Origin: Chordibacter forsetii
GTDB lineage: Bacteria; Verrucomicrobiota; Verrucomicrobiia; Opitutales; Seribacteraceae
Length of the DNA: 8,519 nucleotides
Assembly (NCBI RefSeq): GCF_964187505.1
Contig: NZ_CAXLML010000176.1
Span: forward strand, 1 to 8,519
Reading direction: 5' to 3'
Shown: positions 1 through 6,455 of the stretch, piece by piece
How the letters are laid out: each line of letters starts with the position of its first letter
Numbering within the stretch: the stretch's first letter is position 1
Notes under the pieces: generated by a model
Told to the model about the DNA's origin: nothing
Databases searched by the model: none
What the model saw: only the letters and a program-made list of their open reading frames with translations
Program-made: the position numbers and the translations under genes

Positions 1-168
1 CAAAAATCCTTGGCAACCGGAATACCCCTGGCTTTTGCAATAATTCCAAGCGATCACGATTCGCTCTTCGCTACCATGATTATTCCCATAACTGCTTATC
101 ATTTGTTTCAATTATTAATGGGGTCGCTACTCGTTTCTTGGATGAATTCCTCAAAGGTTAAAGAATAG
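1..168 (+). CDS. SBF-like (YfeH-type) membrane transporter, C-terminal fragment
   Basis: The window opens inside this gene. Frame 1 is open from the first base for 55 codons and ends at TAG 166-168. The fragment begins with QKSLATGIPLAFAI, which matches the conserved KSLATGxPLA stretch I know from the C-terminal part of SBF-like transporters (the YfeH group of the bile acid:sodium symporter superfamily). A hydrophobic helix follows at fragment residues about 22-48, containing AYHLFQLLMGSLL and corresponding to the family's YHQxQL last helix. The tail is short and lysine-containing (NSSKVKE), as expected for a cytoplasmic end. The family consists of roughly 10-helix inner-membrane carriers; the substrate cannot be told from this piece. 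It lies 64 nt upstream of the glcD-like gene on the same strand, so read-through transcription is possible. The assignment rests on a short fragment; that it is a membrane protein C-terminus is more certain than the family. Confidence 0.7.
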   Translation, partial: QKSLATGIPLAFAIIPSDHDSLFATMIIPITAYHLFQLLMGSLLVSWMNSSKVKE

Positions 169-232
169 CTGTAATGGATGGTTCGTTTCTTGCATGGTTT
201 AAGAATTCCTATTTGTATAAGTATTTGGAACA

Positions 233-1702
233 ATGAATGATTGTACTGACATAGCTAATGCCTCATCCAAGCTCGTTGAGCTTTTAGGCAATTGTGTCGA
301 ATTTGGAGAACAAGCCAGAGAAGATGCATCCTATGACGGGCTTAAGGTTAGCTTCCTTCCTGATGCGGTTATTAGGGTGAAGGAAGCCGAGCAGGTTGGG
401 GATGTCCTGAGGATTGCTAATGAGCATGCAATCCCCGTAACCACAAGAGGTGCGGGATCATCCCTTACGGGTGGTGCGACTCCCATAGCGGGCGGATGGG
501 TGCTCGATCTTTCGAGGTTGAATCATTTGGATATCGACGAGAGTAATCAGCTTGCAAGGTGTGGGCCGGGTGTAGTGGTGGCTGATTTACAAAGCTTGGC
601 TGCGGAAAGTGGCTTGTTTTATCCGCCCGACCCATCCTCTAAGAAATTTTGTACAATTGGGGGGAATATAGCTTGTAATGCTGGTGGTTTACGCTGCGTG
701 AAGTATGGGGTGACCCGGGACTATGTACTGTCTCTGGCAGGATATCTCGCAAGTGGAGAATATGTGGAATGGGGCAGGGCGACTCGTAAGTTTGCGACCG
801 GTTATAATGTCCGCGATTTGTGGATTGGCAGTGAGGGTACCTTAGGTGTGGTAACCGAGGCAACTTTGCGACTTGTGGATCTTCCTTTAAGCACGCGTAC
901 CTTTCTTGGAGTTTTTGAAAACGATGAGGTGGCTTTGTCCTCACCAGGAAAACTTCGCAAACTTGGTCTACGACCTTCCATTCTTGAATACCTCGACCGA
1001 TGGACCATTGATTGCCTGCAAAAATATGTCGGTACGGATGTTTTCCCCGGTATCACTCCCCATCCTATGCTTCTGATCGAACTGGACGGTTCGGAAAGTC
1101 AGGTGGATGAGCAGACTAAGGAATTGGAAGGCTGGTTAAAAACGACTGCCCTTGCTCATCGCTCGGCACATTCATTGGAGGAGGCTGAGAAATTGTGGGA
1201 AGTTCGTCGCCAGGGATCTTCTTCCATGAAAAAACTGGCCTCTACAAAATTAAATGAAGATGTGGTTGTTCCCTTGGGCAAACAAGTGGAATTAGTTGGG
1301 GCAGTTGAAAGGTTACGGGCAGTTTATGGCATCAAAATTGGAGTCTTTGGACACTGTGGAGATGGTAACTTGCATGTTAATTTAATGTACGATGAAGAAA
1401 ATTCAGAGGAAACCAGTCGTGCGGTATCCGCCCTTAAAGAATTGATGAGCAAAGTCATCGAACTGGGGGGGGCGATTAGTGGGGAACATGGAGTGGGACT
1501 GGCCAAGACTCCTTTTGTACGCGAACAATTTAATAATGCAGAGTGGCGGGCAATGCTGGCGATTAAAGAGGCTCTTGATCCAAACAAAATTTTAAATCCG
1601 GGAAAAATTTTTGACGTTTTCCATCCTTGGGAACAAAAAAAGAAATCCGTGACATTGTCATGGGAAATCGAAAACAAAGAACCAAAACCACAGGAAGTAT
1701 GA
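233..1702 (+). CDS. glcD: FAD-linked 2-hydroxyacid oxidase/dehydrogenase, GlcD family (glycolate oxidase or D-lactate dehydrogenase type)
   Basis: A 489-residue flavoprotein, full length for the family. The N-terminal PCMH-type FAD-binding domain spans about residues 40-215, with TRGAGSSLTGGA (71-82), PPDPSSKKFCTIGGN (131-145), CNAGGLRCVKYGVTRDYV (148-165) and GYNVRDLWIGSEGTLGVVTE (190-209). The C-terminal FAD-oxidase domain (about 220-460) has FGHCGDGNLHVN (372-383), which supplies active-site and metal-binding histidines in the family, then GGAISGEHGVG (412-422) and DPNKILNPGKIF (449-460). Family members oxidise glycolate or D-lactate to the 2-keto acid and pass electrons to the respiratory chain. 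The substrate cannot be decided here: GlcE and GlcF, the partners of a true glycolate oxidase, are not in the window, so a stand-alone D-2-hydroxyacid dehydrogenase is possible. The ATG at 233 is preceded only by a weak, very close GGAA. The stop overlaps the next start as ATGA (1699-1702), implying translational coupling. The charged tail after residue 465 looks dispensable. Confidence 0.9.
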   Translation: MNDCTDIANASSKLVELLGNCVEFGEQAREDASYDGLKVSFLPDAVIRVKEAEQVGDVLRIANEHAIPVTTRGAGSSLTGGATPIAGGWVLDLSRLNHLDIDESNQLARCGPGVVVADLQSLAAESGLFYPPDPSSKKFCTIGGNIACNAGGLRCVKYGVTRDYVLSLAGYLASGEYVEWGRATRKFATGYNVRDLWIGSEGTLGVVTEATLRLVDLPLSTRTFLGVFENDEVALSSPGKLRKLGLRPSILEYLDRWTIDCLQKYVGTDVFPGITPHPMLLIELDGSESQVDEQTKELEGWLKTTALAHRSAHSLEEAEKLWEVRRQGSSSMKKLASTKLNEDVVVPLGKQVELVGAVERLRAVYGIKIGVFGHCGDGNLHVNLMYDEENSEETSRAVSALKELMSKVIELGGAISGEHGVGLAKTPFVREQFNNAEWRAMLAIKEALDPNKILNPGKIFDVFHPWEQKKKSVTLSWEIENKEPKPQEV

Positions 1703-3342
1703 AAAAGCCCTACCTAATCGCCCTCATCCTCAGCTTACCTCTATTATCTACTTTTGGCCAAGACGAGAAGCTCTATCCATGGACTGATTTGCAGGGCCGC
1801 ACTTTACAGGCGTCATTTATTTCTTTCGATAATGTCGCTCAAACTGTAACCATCAAATGGAACGGCCAAGTCTTTCCTTTGCCTCTGAATACTTTAGACA
1901 CTCAATCGCAGGCATTAGCTAAACAACTGGGAGCACCCGCACCCAAGGCTCCGCCTGCCACATCTTCTCCATTCGACGAGATTCTCGCTGCAGTGCCCGA
2001 AGATTTACTCGGGCCCGAAGCTTTGGATGTAGAACATGATTGGCAAAGTGCTGACGGTCGGGCACTGAAGGCAAAGTTTGTTTCTCTCAAGGGAGACCAA
2101 CTCACATTATCAATGAATGGTGGAGCTAAGGAATTTACCATAGGATTAGACAGGTTCGCCCTTGAGTCACAGGCATTGGCCAAACTTTTACAGCCCTTAG
2201 CCACAAAGCACCGTCCCGCTCCTCCCAAACCTGCTGCCCCGGCAAAACCTGTAAAAGTTGTTCCCCCAAAAGTGGTGGAAGCTGATTTGGATAAGATGCA
2301 CACCTGGACTAGCTCCGATGGACGCCCATTGCAGGCATCTTTTGTATCTGCAGACGATCAGGGAGTAGATCTTAAAATCCGCGGCCGATCCAGTCCGATG
2401 TCATTACCTTGGACGAAACTGGATCCACAAACTATCGCTTTGGGGAAAGCCCTGCAAAAACTTAAAAAGTCCTTGGTGCCGACAATTCTTGGGGGAGGAG
2501 AAAAAGTCTTGGAGAGGTATGGATCAGGAAAGTGGAAAGGATACAATACCTACCTTGAGAGTGTCGCTTTTGAAGGAGGTTTGCATGCTAACGGGCGCTT
2601 GGCACATATTTGGTTGTTAGATGAGAATGGTGCCCGTGTGCAAAAATCTCCCATCGCAATAGATATTTATGGATATTCGAAGTCAGAAGGACGAGGCTGG
2701 AATAGAAGACGTGTTAAAAGCCTCGCTTCATCACCCCCTGTATCTCAAGACCGTCGAACAACCACTGTAAAAGGGGAATGGGAAAATGGCTCTACTTTTG
2801 AATATAATTTTGAGTTCTCTCACGCTGGTATGTCTTTTTGGGGAAAGGCAAAAGAGCCAAAAAGTGAAGAGTTTCCATCCATCCTGAGGATAGATTTGAA
2901 AGCACCCTCAATTATCGATGCGGCGAACGCAACATTTGAACAAATTAAAGAAGCCGCGGGTGATGGTGCTCTGTATGTTGATCCCGTTGCCGGGAAGACA
3001 CTTAAATTTCCCTTTAATGAGAAATGGGATGATATTAAAGACGGATTTTCTAAAGGTGGGAAAAAATCTGTGGATTACAACCCAATCAAATATGCTGAGT
3101 TTAGGGGATCTCCATTTGGTGAGCACAAAATTAAAGTAAAATCTGCAAGCACAAGATCAGCACGTTTGTCATGGTGGGATGGATATTCTCAAGTATTTCC
3201 TGTGCAGGGAGCCTACATTCTTTTGAAGAGTATGGATGGGCACGAAGCAGGATCTTCAAAAACCCCCGGCGACTTCAAGCAGAGGTTAGAAATTAAAAAA
3301 AGCGAACGCTTGGACTTAAAAGTTATTCGCGGTGCAGGTTGA
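1699..3342 (+). CDS. Secreted protein with three SHD1-like repeats and an uncharacterised C-terminal domain
   Basis: A 547-residue exported protein. The frame is open from an ATG at 1627, but I chose the ATG at 1699: it opens a clean signal peptide (MKKPYLIALILSLPLLSTFGQ, cleavage likely near residue 20), it forms an ATGA overlap with the glcD stop, and AGGAAG lies just before it. Three SHD1-like repeats of about 50 residues follow (about 28-75, 115-164, 203-252), each built as W-x3-(D)GR-x-L-x-A-x-F-(I/V)-S and ending in an L-x3-(S/T)-x-ALxK helix. They are joined by Pro/Ala/Lys-rich linkers (78-90, 171-190). SHD1 is named after the yeast Sla1 module; in Verrucomicrobiota and Planctomycetota such domains occur in secreted proteins of mostly unknown role. 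Residues about 257-547 have alternating beta-like segments and many aromatics (SFWGKAK, RLSWWDGYSQVF) but no motif I recognise. No LPxTG, lipobox or catalytic signature was seen. A periplasmic or surface binding role is a guess. Confidence 0.8.
   Translation: MKKPYLIALILSLPLLSTFGQDEKLYPWTDLQGRTLQASFISFDNVAQTVTIKWNGQVFPLPLNTLDTQSQALAKQLGAPAPKAPPATSSPFDEILAAVPEDLLGPEALDVEHDWQSADGRALKAKFVSLKGDQLTLSMNGGAKEFTIGLDRFALESQALAKLLQPLATKHRPAPPKPAAPAKPVKVVPPKVVEADLDKMHTWTSSDGRPLQASFVSADDQGVDLKIRGRSSPMSLPWTKLDPQTIALGKALQKLKKSLVPTILGGGEKVLERYGSGKWKGYNTYLESVAFEGGLHANGRLAHIWLLDENGARVQKSPIAIDIYGYSKSEGRGWNRRRVKSLASSPPVSQDRRTTTVKGEWENGSTFEYNFEFSHAGMSFWGKAKEPKSEEFPSILRIDLKAPSIIDAANATFEQIKEAAGDGALYVDPVAGKTLKFPFNEKWDDIKDGFSKGGKKSVDYNPIKYAEFRGSPFGEHKIKVKSASTRSARLSWWDGYSQVFPVQGAYILLKSMDGHEAGSSKTPGDFKQRLEIKKSERLDLKVIRGAG
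1780..2454 (+). repeat. Three tandem SHD1-like coding repeats
   Basis: The repeat units are roughly 1780-1923, 2041-2190 and 2305-2454. Each starts at a TGG (Trp) codon and has the order W, GR, L-x-A-x-F-(I/V)-S, then a terminal ALxK helix. Short stretches are also alike in DNA: CAGGCGTCATTTATTTCT in unit 1 against CAGGCATCTTTTGTATCT in unit 3, and CAGGCATTAGCTAAAC in unit 1 against CAGGCATTGGCCAAAC in unit 2. This supports an origin by duplication inside the gene. The units are separated by low-complexity proline/lysine/alanine linkers. Confidence 0.75.
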
Positions 3343-4237
3343 TGGATTGCTAATATTTGTTAAGCTTTTATTTTTTCTACTTCTCGCATTTTCCCTGTTT
3401 GGGGATCGAGTAAGGGTTGCATCCTACAATGTAAAAAATTACTTAGTGATGGATCGGTTGGTTGCTGGTTATTGGCGTGAGGACTACCCTAAACCAGAAA
3501 TTGAAAACGGTATAATTCGTTCCATGATTCGCCGAGTGAGTCCAGATATATTGGCATTGCAGGAGATAGGAGAACCACACTATCTCAATGAATTATGGAG
3601 AGATTTAAACGGCTCAGGAATTGGCCATTATAAACATTCCTACTGGGTGCGGGGAGAAAACGATGAACAGCGCCACCTTGCTTTGCTAAGCAGATTGCCC
3701 ATTATCTCAAAAAAATCTCATCTTAACATAGAGTTCTCATATTTTAACGAGACTGTGCGACCAAGAAGAGGGTTGATGGAGGTCGAATTTCGTACCAAGG
3801 GAAAAACCTGGAGGTTATTTAATCTTCATTTGAAGAGCAAATGGACAGAGAGAAAGGATGATCCCCAGGCTGCGGATTTACGAGAAAAGGAAGCACGCGC
3901 AATGAGGGATTTTATACGTCAAACCTATCTGCCTGAAACCAACCCAACCCACATGATCGTTGGAGATTTTAATGATTTTAAAAATACCGCCCCTTTGAGA
4001 CGCTTTCTCAAAGTGAATAAAACAGTCTTAAGCCATATGCTTCCCTGTCGGGATAGCCTTGGGTATTTCTGGACTCATTACTATGCCAAGCAAGATAGTT
4101 ATGACCGCCTGGATTACCTTTTGGCCAGTCCATCTATGAAAGAGCACTACCTTGAGGGTTCGGCTAGAATTGCAGATTACCTACGATGCCTCGAGGGTTC
4201 CGATCACCGCATGGTCTACGCGGATTTTGAGTTTTAG
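3332..4237 (+). CDS. Endonuclease/exonuclease/phosphatase-family hydrolase, membrane-anchored or secreted
   Basis: A single-domain enzyme of about 300 residues. All core motifs of the EEP fold (DNase I, AP endonuclease, sphingomyelinase, phosphatase superfamily) are visible: RVASYNVKNY with Asn33, LALQEIGE with the metal-binding Glu78, LFNLHLKSK with His166, VGDFNDF with Asp212 and Asn214, SYDRLDYLL with Asp258 and Asp261, and GSDHRMVYADF with the catalytic Asp291-His292 pair. The family performs Mg2+-dependent phosphodiester or phosphomonoester hydrolysis; DNA, RNA, a lipid headgroup or a nucleotide are all possible substrates. The N-terminus has a strongly hydrophobic helix (about residues 6-24) directly before the domain, so it is a signal peptide or uncleaved anchor. 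There is no ATG at the start. Options are GTG 3332, which overlaps the SHD1 stop by 11 nt, or TTG 3347, which sits 8 nt after an AGG and gives a compact signal sequence. The gene closes the glcD-SHD1 cluster and converges on the methyltransferase. Confidence 0.87.
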   Translation: MQVDGLLIFVKLLFFLLLAFSLFGDRVRVASYNVKNYLVMDRLVAGYWREDYPKPEIENGIIRSMIRRVSPDILALQEIGEPHYLNELWRDLNGSGIGHYKHSYWVRGENDEQRHLALLSRLPIISKKSHLNIEFSYFNETVRPRRGLMEVEFRTKGKTWRLFNLHLKSKWTERKDDPQAADLREKEARAMRDFIRQTYLPETNPTHMIVGDFNDFKNTAPLRRFLKVNKTVLSHMLPCRDSLGYFWTHYYAKQDSYDRLDYLLASPSMKEHYLEGSARIADYLRCLEGSDHRMVYADFEF

Positions 4238-4246
4238 TAATCTAAA

Positions 4247-4942
4247 TTAATAAAAGTGTAAGTCTGTGGAGGTTACACCGGCTCTACACGGACCTATTCC
4301 TTCGTGAATCTCTATGTTCTTTGCTTTGGATAAATTTCTGATTTCTGGATACCTCCATGAATCGTCCACCAAAATAATACCCCCTTTGGAAATAAATTTC
4401 TGGGCTTTTTGAAAGCAACTCGTTCTCGCAGACCATGTGGAGTCAGGTCCAAAGTGATCTTCTCCATCGACGACTACAAAGTCCACTTCATGATCAAGGG
4501 CCTTTAAATATGCACAGTTCTCGAAGGCTTCTTGATTAGCCAAATTTATTTCGGCTAATCTTAATTGTATAGAAGCTAACCTAGATTGGCTAACCTTTAG
4601 GTTAACCTCCTCAAACCATTTGGTGTCGTGTTCGATCGATTTAACCGAGTGGAAATTTTTACCTAAAAATAAGGTCGAACCCCCAGAACCCCACTCGAAC
4701 ACCTTTAATGAATCAGGAATCTTTTTTTCAACATAGCGAATAGAAGAAAGACTCCACCAAGGAAGTTGTAAATCCAATGGAGATTGGGAGCCTAAAGAAT
4801 TTTTTAGATAGAACGGAAGGTCGAATGGTCGATTTGCCAAATGCAGCAATACTTTTTTGATTCGTTGCGGGTTGGAAAGATACATAAGAGGGTAGGCATT
4901 AACTAGACCTGGTTTAACAAGTCCACAAGCCTTTGGATTCAA
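4247..4942 (-). CDS. Class I SAM-dependent methyltransferase
   Basis: A protein of up to 231 residues with the Rossmann methyltransferase pattern. Motif I is VFEWGSGGSTLFLG (81-94), the glycine-rich SAM-binding loop. The acidic end of strand 2 is SIEHDTKWFEEV (102-113), where Glu104 is the likely ribose-binding residue. Motif IV-like VDFVVVDGEDH is at 153-163, and GGIILVDDSWRY at 187-198 forms the next strand. The part before residue 75 (PWWSLSSIRYVEKKIP) is a helical cap seen in relatives that begin PWW-x-x-x-AI. The substrate is unknown; related proteins occur near sugar or surface-polymer genes, but none is here. The start is uncertain: TTG 4942 would overlap the upstream gene by 29 nt, while ATG at 4885 (residue 20) lies 28 nt past that gene's stop and leaves 212 residues with the fold intact. 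Neither has a good ribosome-binding site. It is probably co-transcribed with the 483-aa gene. Confidence 0.8.
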   Translation of the reverse strand: MNPKACGLVKPGLVNAYPLMYLSNPQRIKKVLLHLANRPFDLPFYLKNSLGSQSPLDLQLPWWSLSSIRYVEKKIPDSLKVFEWGSGGSTLFLGKNFHSVKSIEHDTKWFEEVNLKVSQSRLASIQLRLAEINLANQEAFENCAYLKALDHEVDFVVVDGEDHFGPDSTWSARTSCFQKAQKFISKGGIILVDDSWRYPEIRNLSKAKNIEIHEGIGPCRAGVTSTDLHFY

Positions 4943-6365
4943 TCATTTCGCAGACGGGTTGGGGGAGTGGTTCCTGCCATCCTGTCTCGCGGGAACATAC
5001 TTTTTGAAAAACATCCCTTGAAAAGAGTTTCATGTTATCACGATCGCAATGTTCAATGGTTTCAAGAAATCCATTCTCCCGAACATATTTATAAAGATTT
5101 CTCAGGTTTTCTGCGACCACAAGGTTGTCTATGGTAATCAATCCATCCTCGTTGGCGACTGCTTCGACATTATCCCCTCTGCCCATTTGCTGGCTGTATG
5201 CATCAAAGGTTTCCTGTTCGATCGGATAGGCATAAATACGGAGGTTTTCTTTAAACAAAATGCCAAAGGCTTCGAGAATTCCTCCATCCAAGCTGGAATA
5301 GTATTCCTCCTTAAAGATATCGGCGAGGTTGTTAAGTCCAAGCACCAATCCAATCGGTTCCTTGACCAAGTTTCGTAAGTATGAAGATAGTCGATAATAC
5401 TCAAAATAATTGGTAACTAATACACCGTAACCACAGGCATTAATCACTTCAATACGGGCGATAAAATCATCATGATCCACATCGCCGTCGTCTCCCAACG
5501 AACCTAGGGTAAGTTCCATAAATACCTTGAGCCTGGTTTCATCTACCTCTTCTCGATTTATAAATTGAGCTTTAGCTTTCTCTAACATATCGATGTTCAC
5601 CTTGGTCAATGGACGAAAGCTACCACGTTCAATCAGGCAGGAATGTTTGTAGAGCTTTTCTGCGGCTTGTACCACATGGCCGCTTTCATCGAACATCACT
5701 GCATGGGTAAGACCGTTACGGATGAGTTCGAGGCAGAGGATACGATTATCCCGTTTCTGAAAATCTGGTCCATTGAATTCAATCATATCCACCTCAATGC
5801 GATCGGTGCCAATTTCGTCGAGCAATCCGGAGATGAATTTGCCTGGTTCATCCCGTAAGTGAAATGCCCCGTAAACAATATTTACCCCAAGTCTGCCAAT
5901 TGCGTCCTGTTGTAAACGGTTGTCCCGGTCAAGCATACGGACATGCAGAATAATGTCGTGGGGTTTTCCTAACGGTTCAAGCTGCAGGCGTATTCCCATC
6001 CACCCATGGCATTCGTTGGTCTTGTTGTAGTTAAGGGCGGTCACCGTATTGGCAAAGGCGAAAAAAGTGGATTCATTACCCCGGTCTGGGGTGAGGCGCT
6101 GGTCGAGCAGATAAAATTCGTGTTCCAACATTTGCACCAAGCGTTGCCGGGAAACATAGCGACCGGCTTCTCCATAGATGGAGTCACTAAATTTCATATC
6201 ATAGGCAGAAATGGTTTTTGCTACCGTGCCAGCGGCTCCACCCGCCTGGAAAAAATTTCTGCCCACTTCCTGACCCGCCCCGATTTCGGCAAAGGTACCA
6301 TACTTGGCAGGGTCCAAATTAATACGCAAGGCCTTGCGTTCAACACTTTGAGGTTCGTCATCCAT
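4914..6365 (-). CDS. Conserved protein of unknown function with GTFAEIGAGQEV and GGAAGTxAK motifs
   Basis: A 483-residue soluble-looking protein with no signal peptide or membrane helix. I recognise it as a family spread over several bacterial phyla by its N-terminal signature: RKALRINLDPAKYGTFAEIGAGQEV (10-34, glycine-rich loop), FFQAGGAAGTVAKTISAYDM (38-57), then RYVSRQRLVQMLEHEF (69-84). Later stretches include CHGWMGIRLQLEP (119-131), VNIVYGAFHLRDEP (161-174), RDNRILCLELIRNGLTHAVMF (205-225), an acidic GDDGDVDHDD (291-300) and INACGYGVLVTNYFEYYRLSSYL (308-330). I know of no experimentally proven function. Relatives are sometimes labelled nicotinate-nucleotide adenylyltransferase or TonB-dependent receptor; neither fits, as there is no HxGH nucleotidyltransferase motif, no signal peptide and no beta-barrel pattern. 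The chosen ATG lacks an SD sequence, and the frame stays open upstream into the divergent gap with protein-like sequence (EEKLCLSSEIQHRAIV), so a longer product from a non-ATG codon is conceivable. It is transcribed divergently from sppA and is followed by the methyltransferase gene. Confidence 0.85.
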   Translation of the reverse strand: MDDEPQSVERKALRINLDPAKYGTFAEIGAGQEVGRNFFQAGGAAGTVAKTISAYDMKFSDSIYGEAGRYVSRQRLVQMLEHEFYLLDQRLTPDRGNESTFFAFANTVTALNYNKTNECHGWMGIRLQLEPLGKPHDIILHVRMLDRDNRLQQDAIGRLGVNIVYGAFHLRDEPGKFISGLLDEIGTDRIEVDMIEFNGPDFQKRDNRILCLELIRNGLTHAVMFDESGHVVQAAEKLYKHSCLIERGSFRPLTKVNIDMLEKAKAQFINREEVDETRLKVFMELTLGSLGDDGDVDHDDFIARIEVINACGYGVLVTNYFEYYRLSSYLRNLVKEPIGLVLGLNNLADIFKEEYYSSLDGGILEAFGILFKENLRIYAYPIEQETFDAYSQQMGRGDNVEAVANEDGLITIDNLVVAENLRNLYKYVRENGFLETIEHCDRDNMKLFSRDVFQKVCSRETGWQEPLPQPVCEMIESKGLWTC

Positions 6366-6455
6366 GACTATCGCACGATGTTGGATTTCCGATGACAGGC
6401 AAAGTTTTTCTTCGACCTTTAGTCTAATCAGGTGTTTTTTCTTATCTTTAAACGA
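6366..6455. promoter_or_regulatory. Divergent intergenic region between the 483-aa gene and sppA
   Basis: These 90 nt separate two genes read outward, so both promoters are expected here or just inside the flanking genes. I see no convincing -35/-10 pair or dyad operator in either direction. The sppA-proximal third is T-rich (GTGTTTTTTCTTATCTTTAAA). The minus-strand frame of the 483-aa gene stays open across the whole gap, so part of it may be coding. That it holds promoters is an inference from gene orientation. Confidence 0.35.

Noticed and set aside
190..221. Possible promoter before glcD (TTGCAT, then TATAAG)
   Set aside because: The spacing is about 20 nt and the -10 match is weak. The transcript would begin only a few bases before the ATG. 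Chance matches in AT-rich DNA are likely.
1627..1698. An upstream in-frame ATG that would add 24 residues to the SHD1 protein
   Set aside because: It would bury the signal peptide behind a charged, basic stretch inside the glcD coding region. The ATG at 1699 fits both the signal peptide and the ATGA overlap.
4914..6365. Naming the 483-aa protein as nicotinate-nucleotide adenylyltransferase or TonB-dependent receptor
   Set aside because: It has no HxGH motif, no Rossmann nucleotidyltransferase opening, no signal peptide and no beta-barrel or plug features. Such labels appear to be unsupported carry-over.
6006..6395. Open frame of 129 codons antisense to the start of the 483-aa gene
   Set aside because: It lies opposite a well-supported conserved gene, has no recognisable domain and looks like a shadow frame. 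The same holds for the other antisense or out-of-frame stretches inside glcD, the SHD1 gene and sppA.
6432..6455. GTG start 8 codons before the sppA ATG
   Set aside because: The ATG at 6456 gives the usual MKKFF start before the membrane helix, and no ribosome-binding site favours the GTG.
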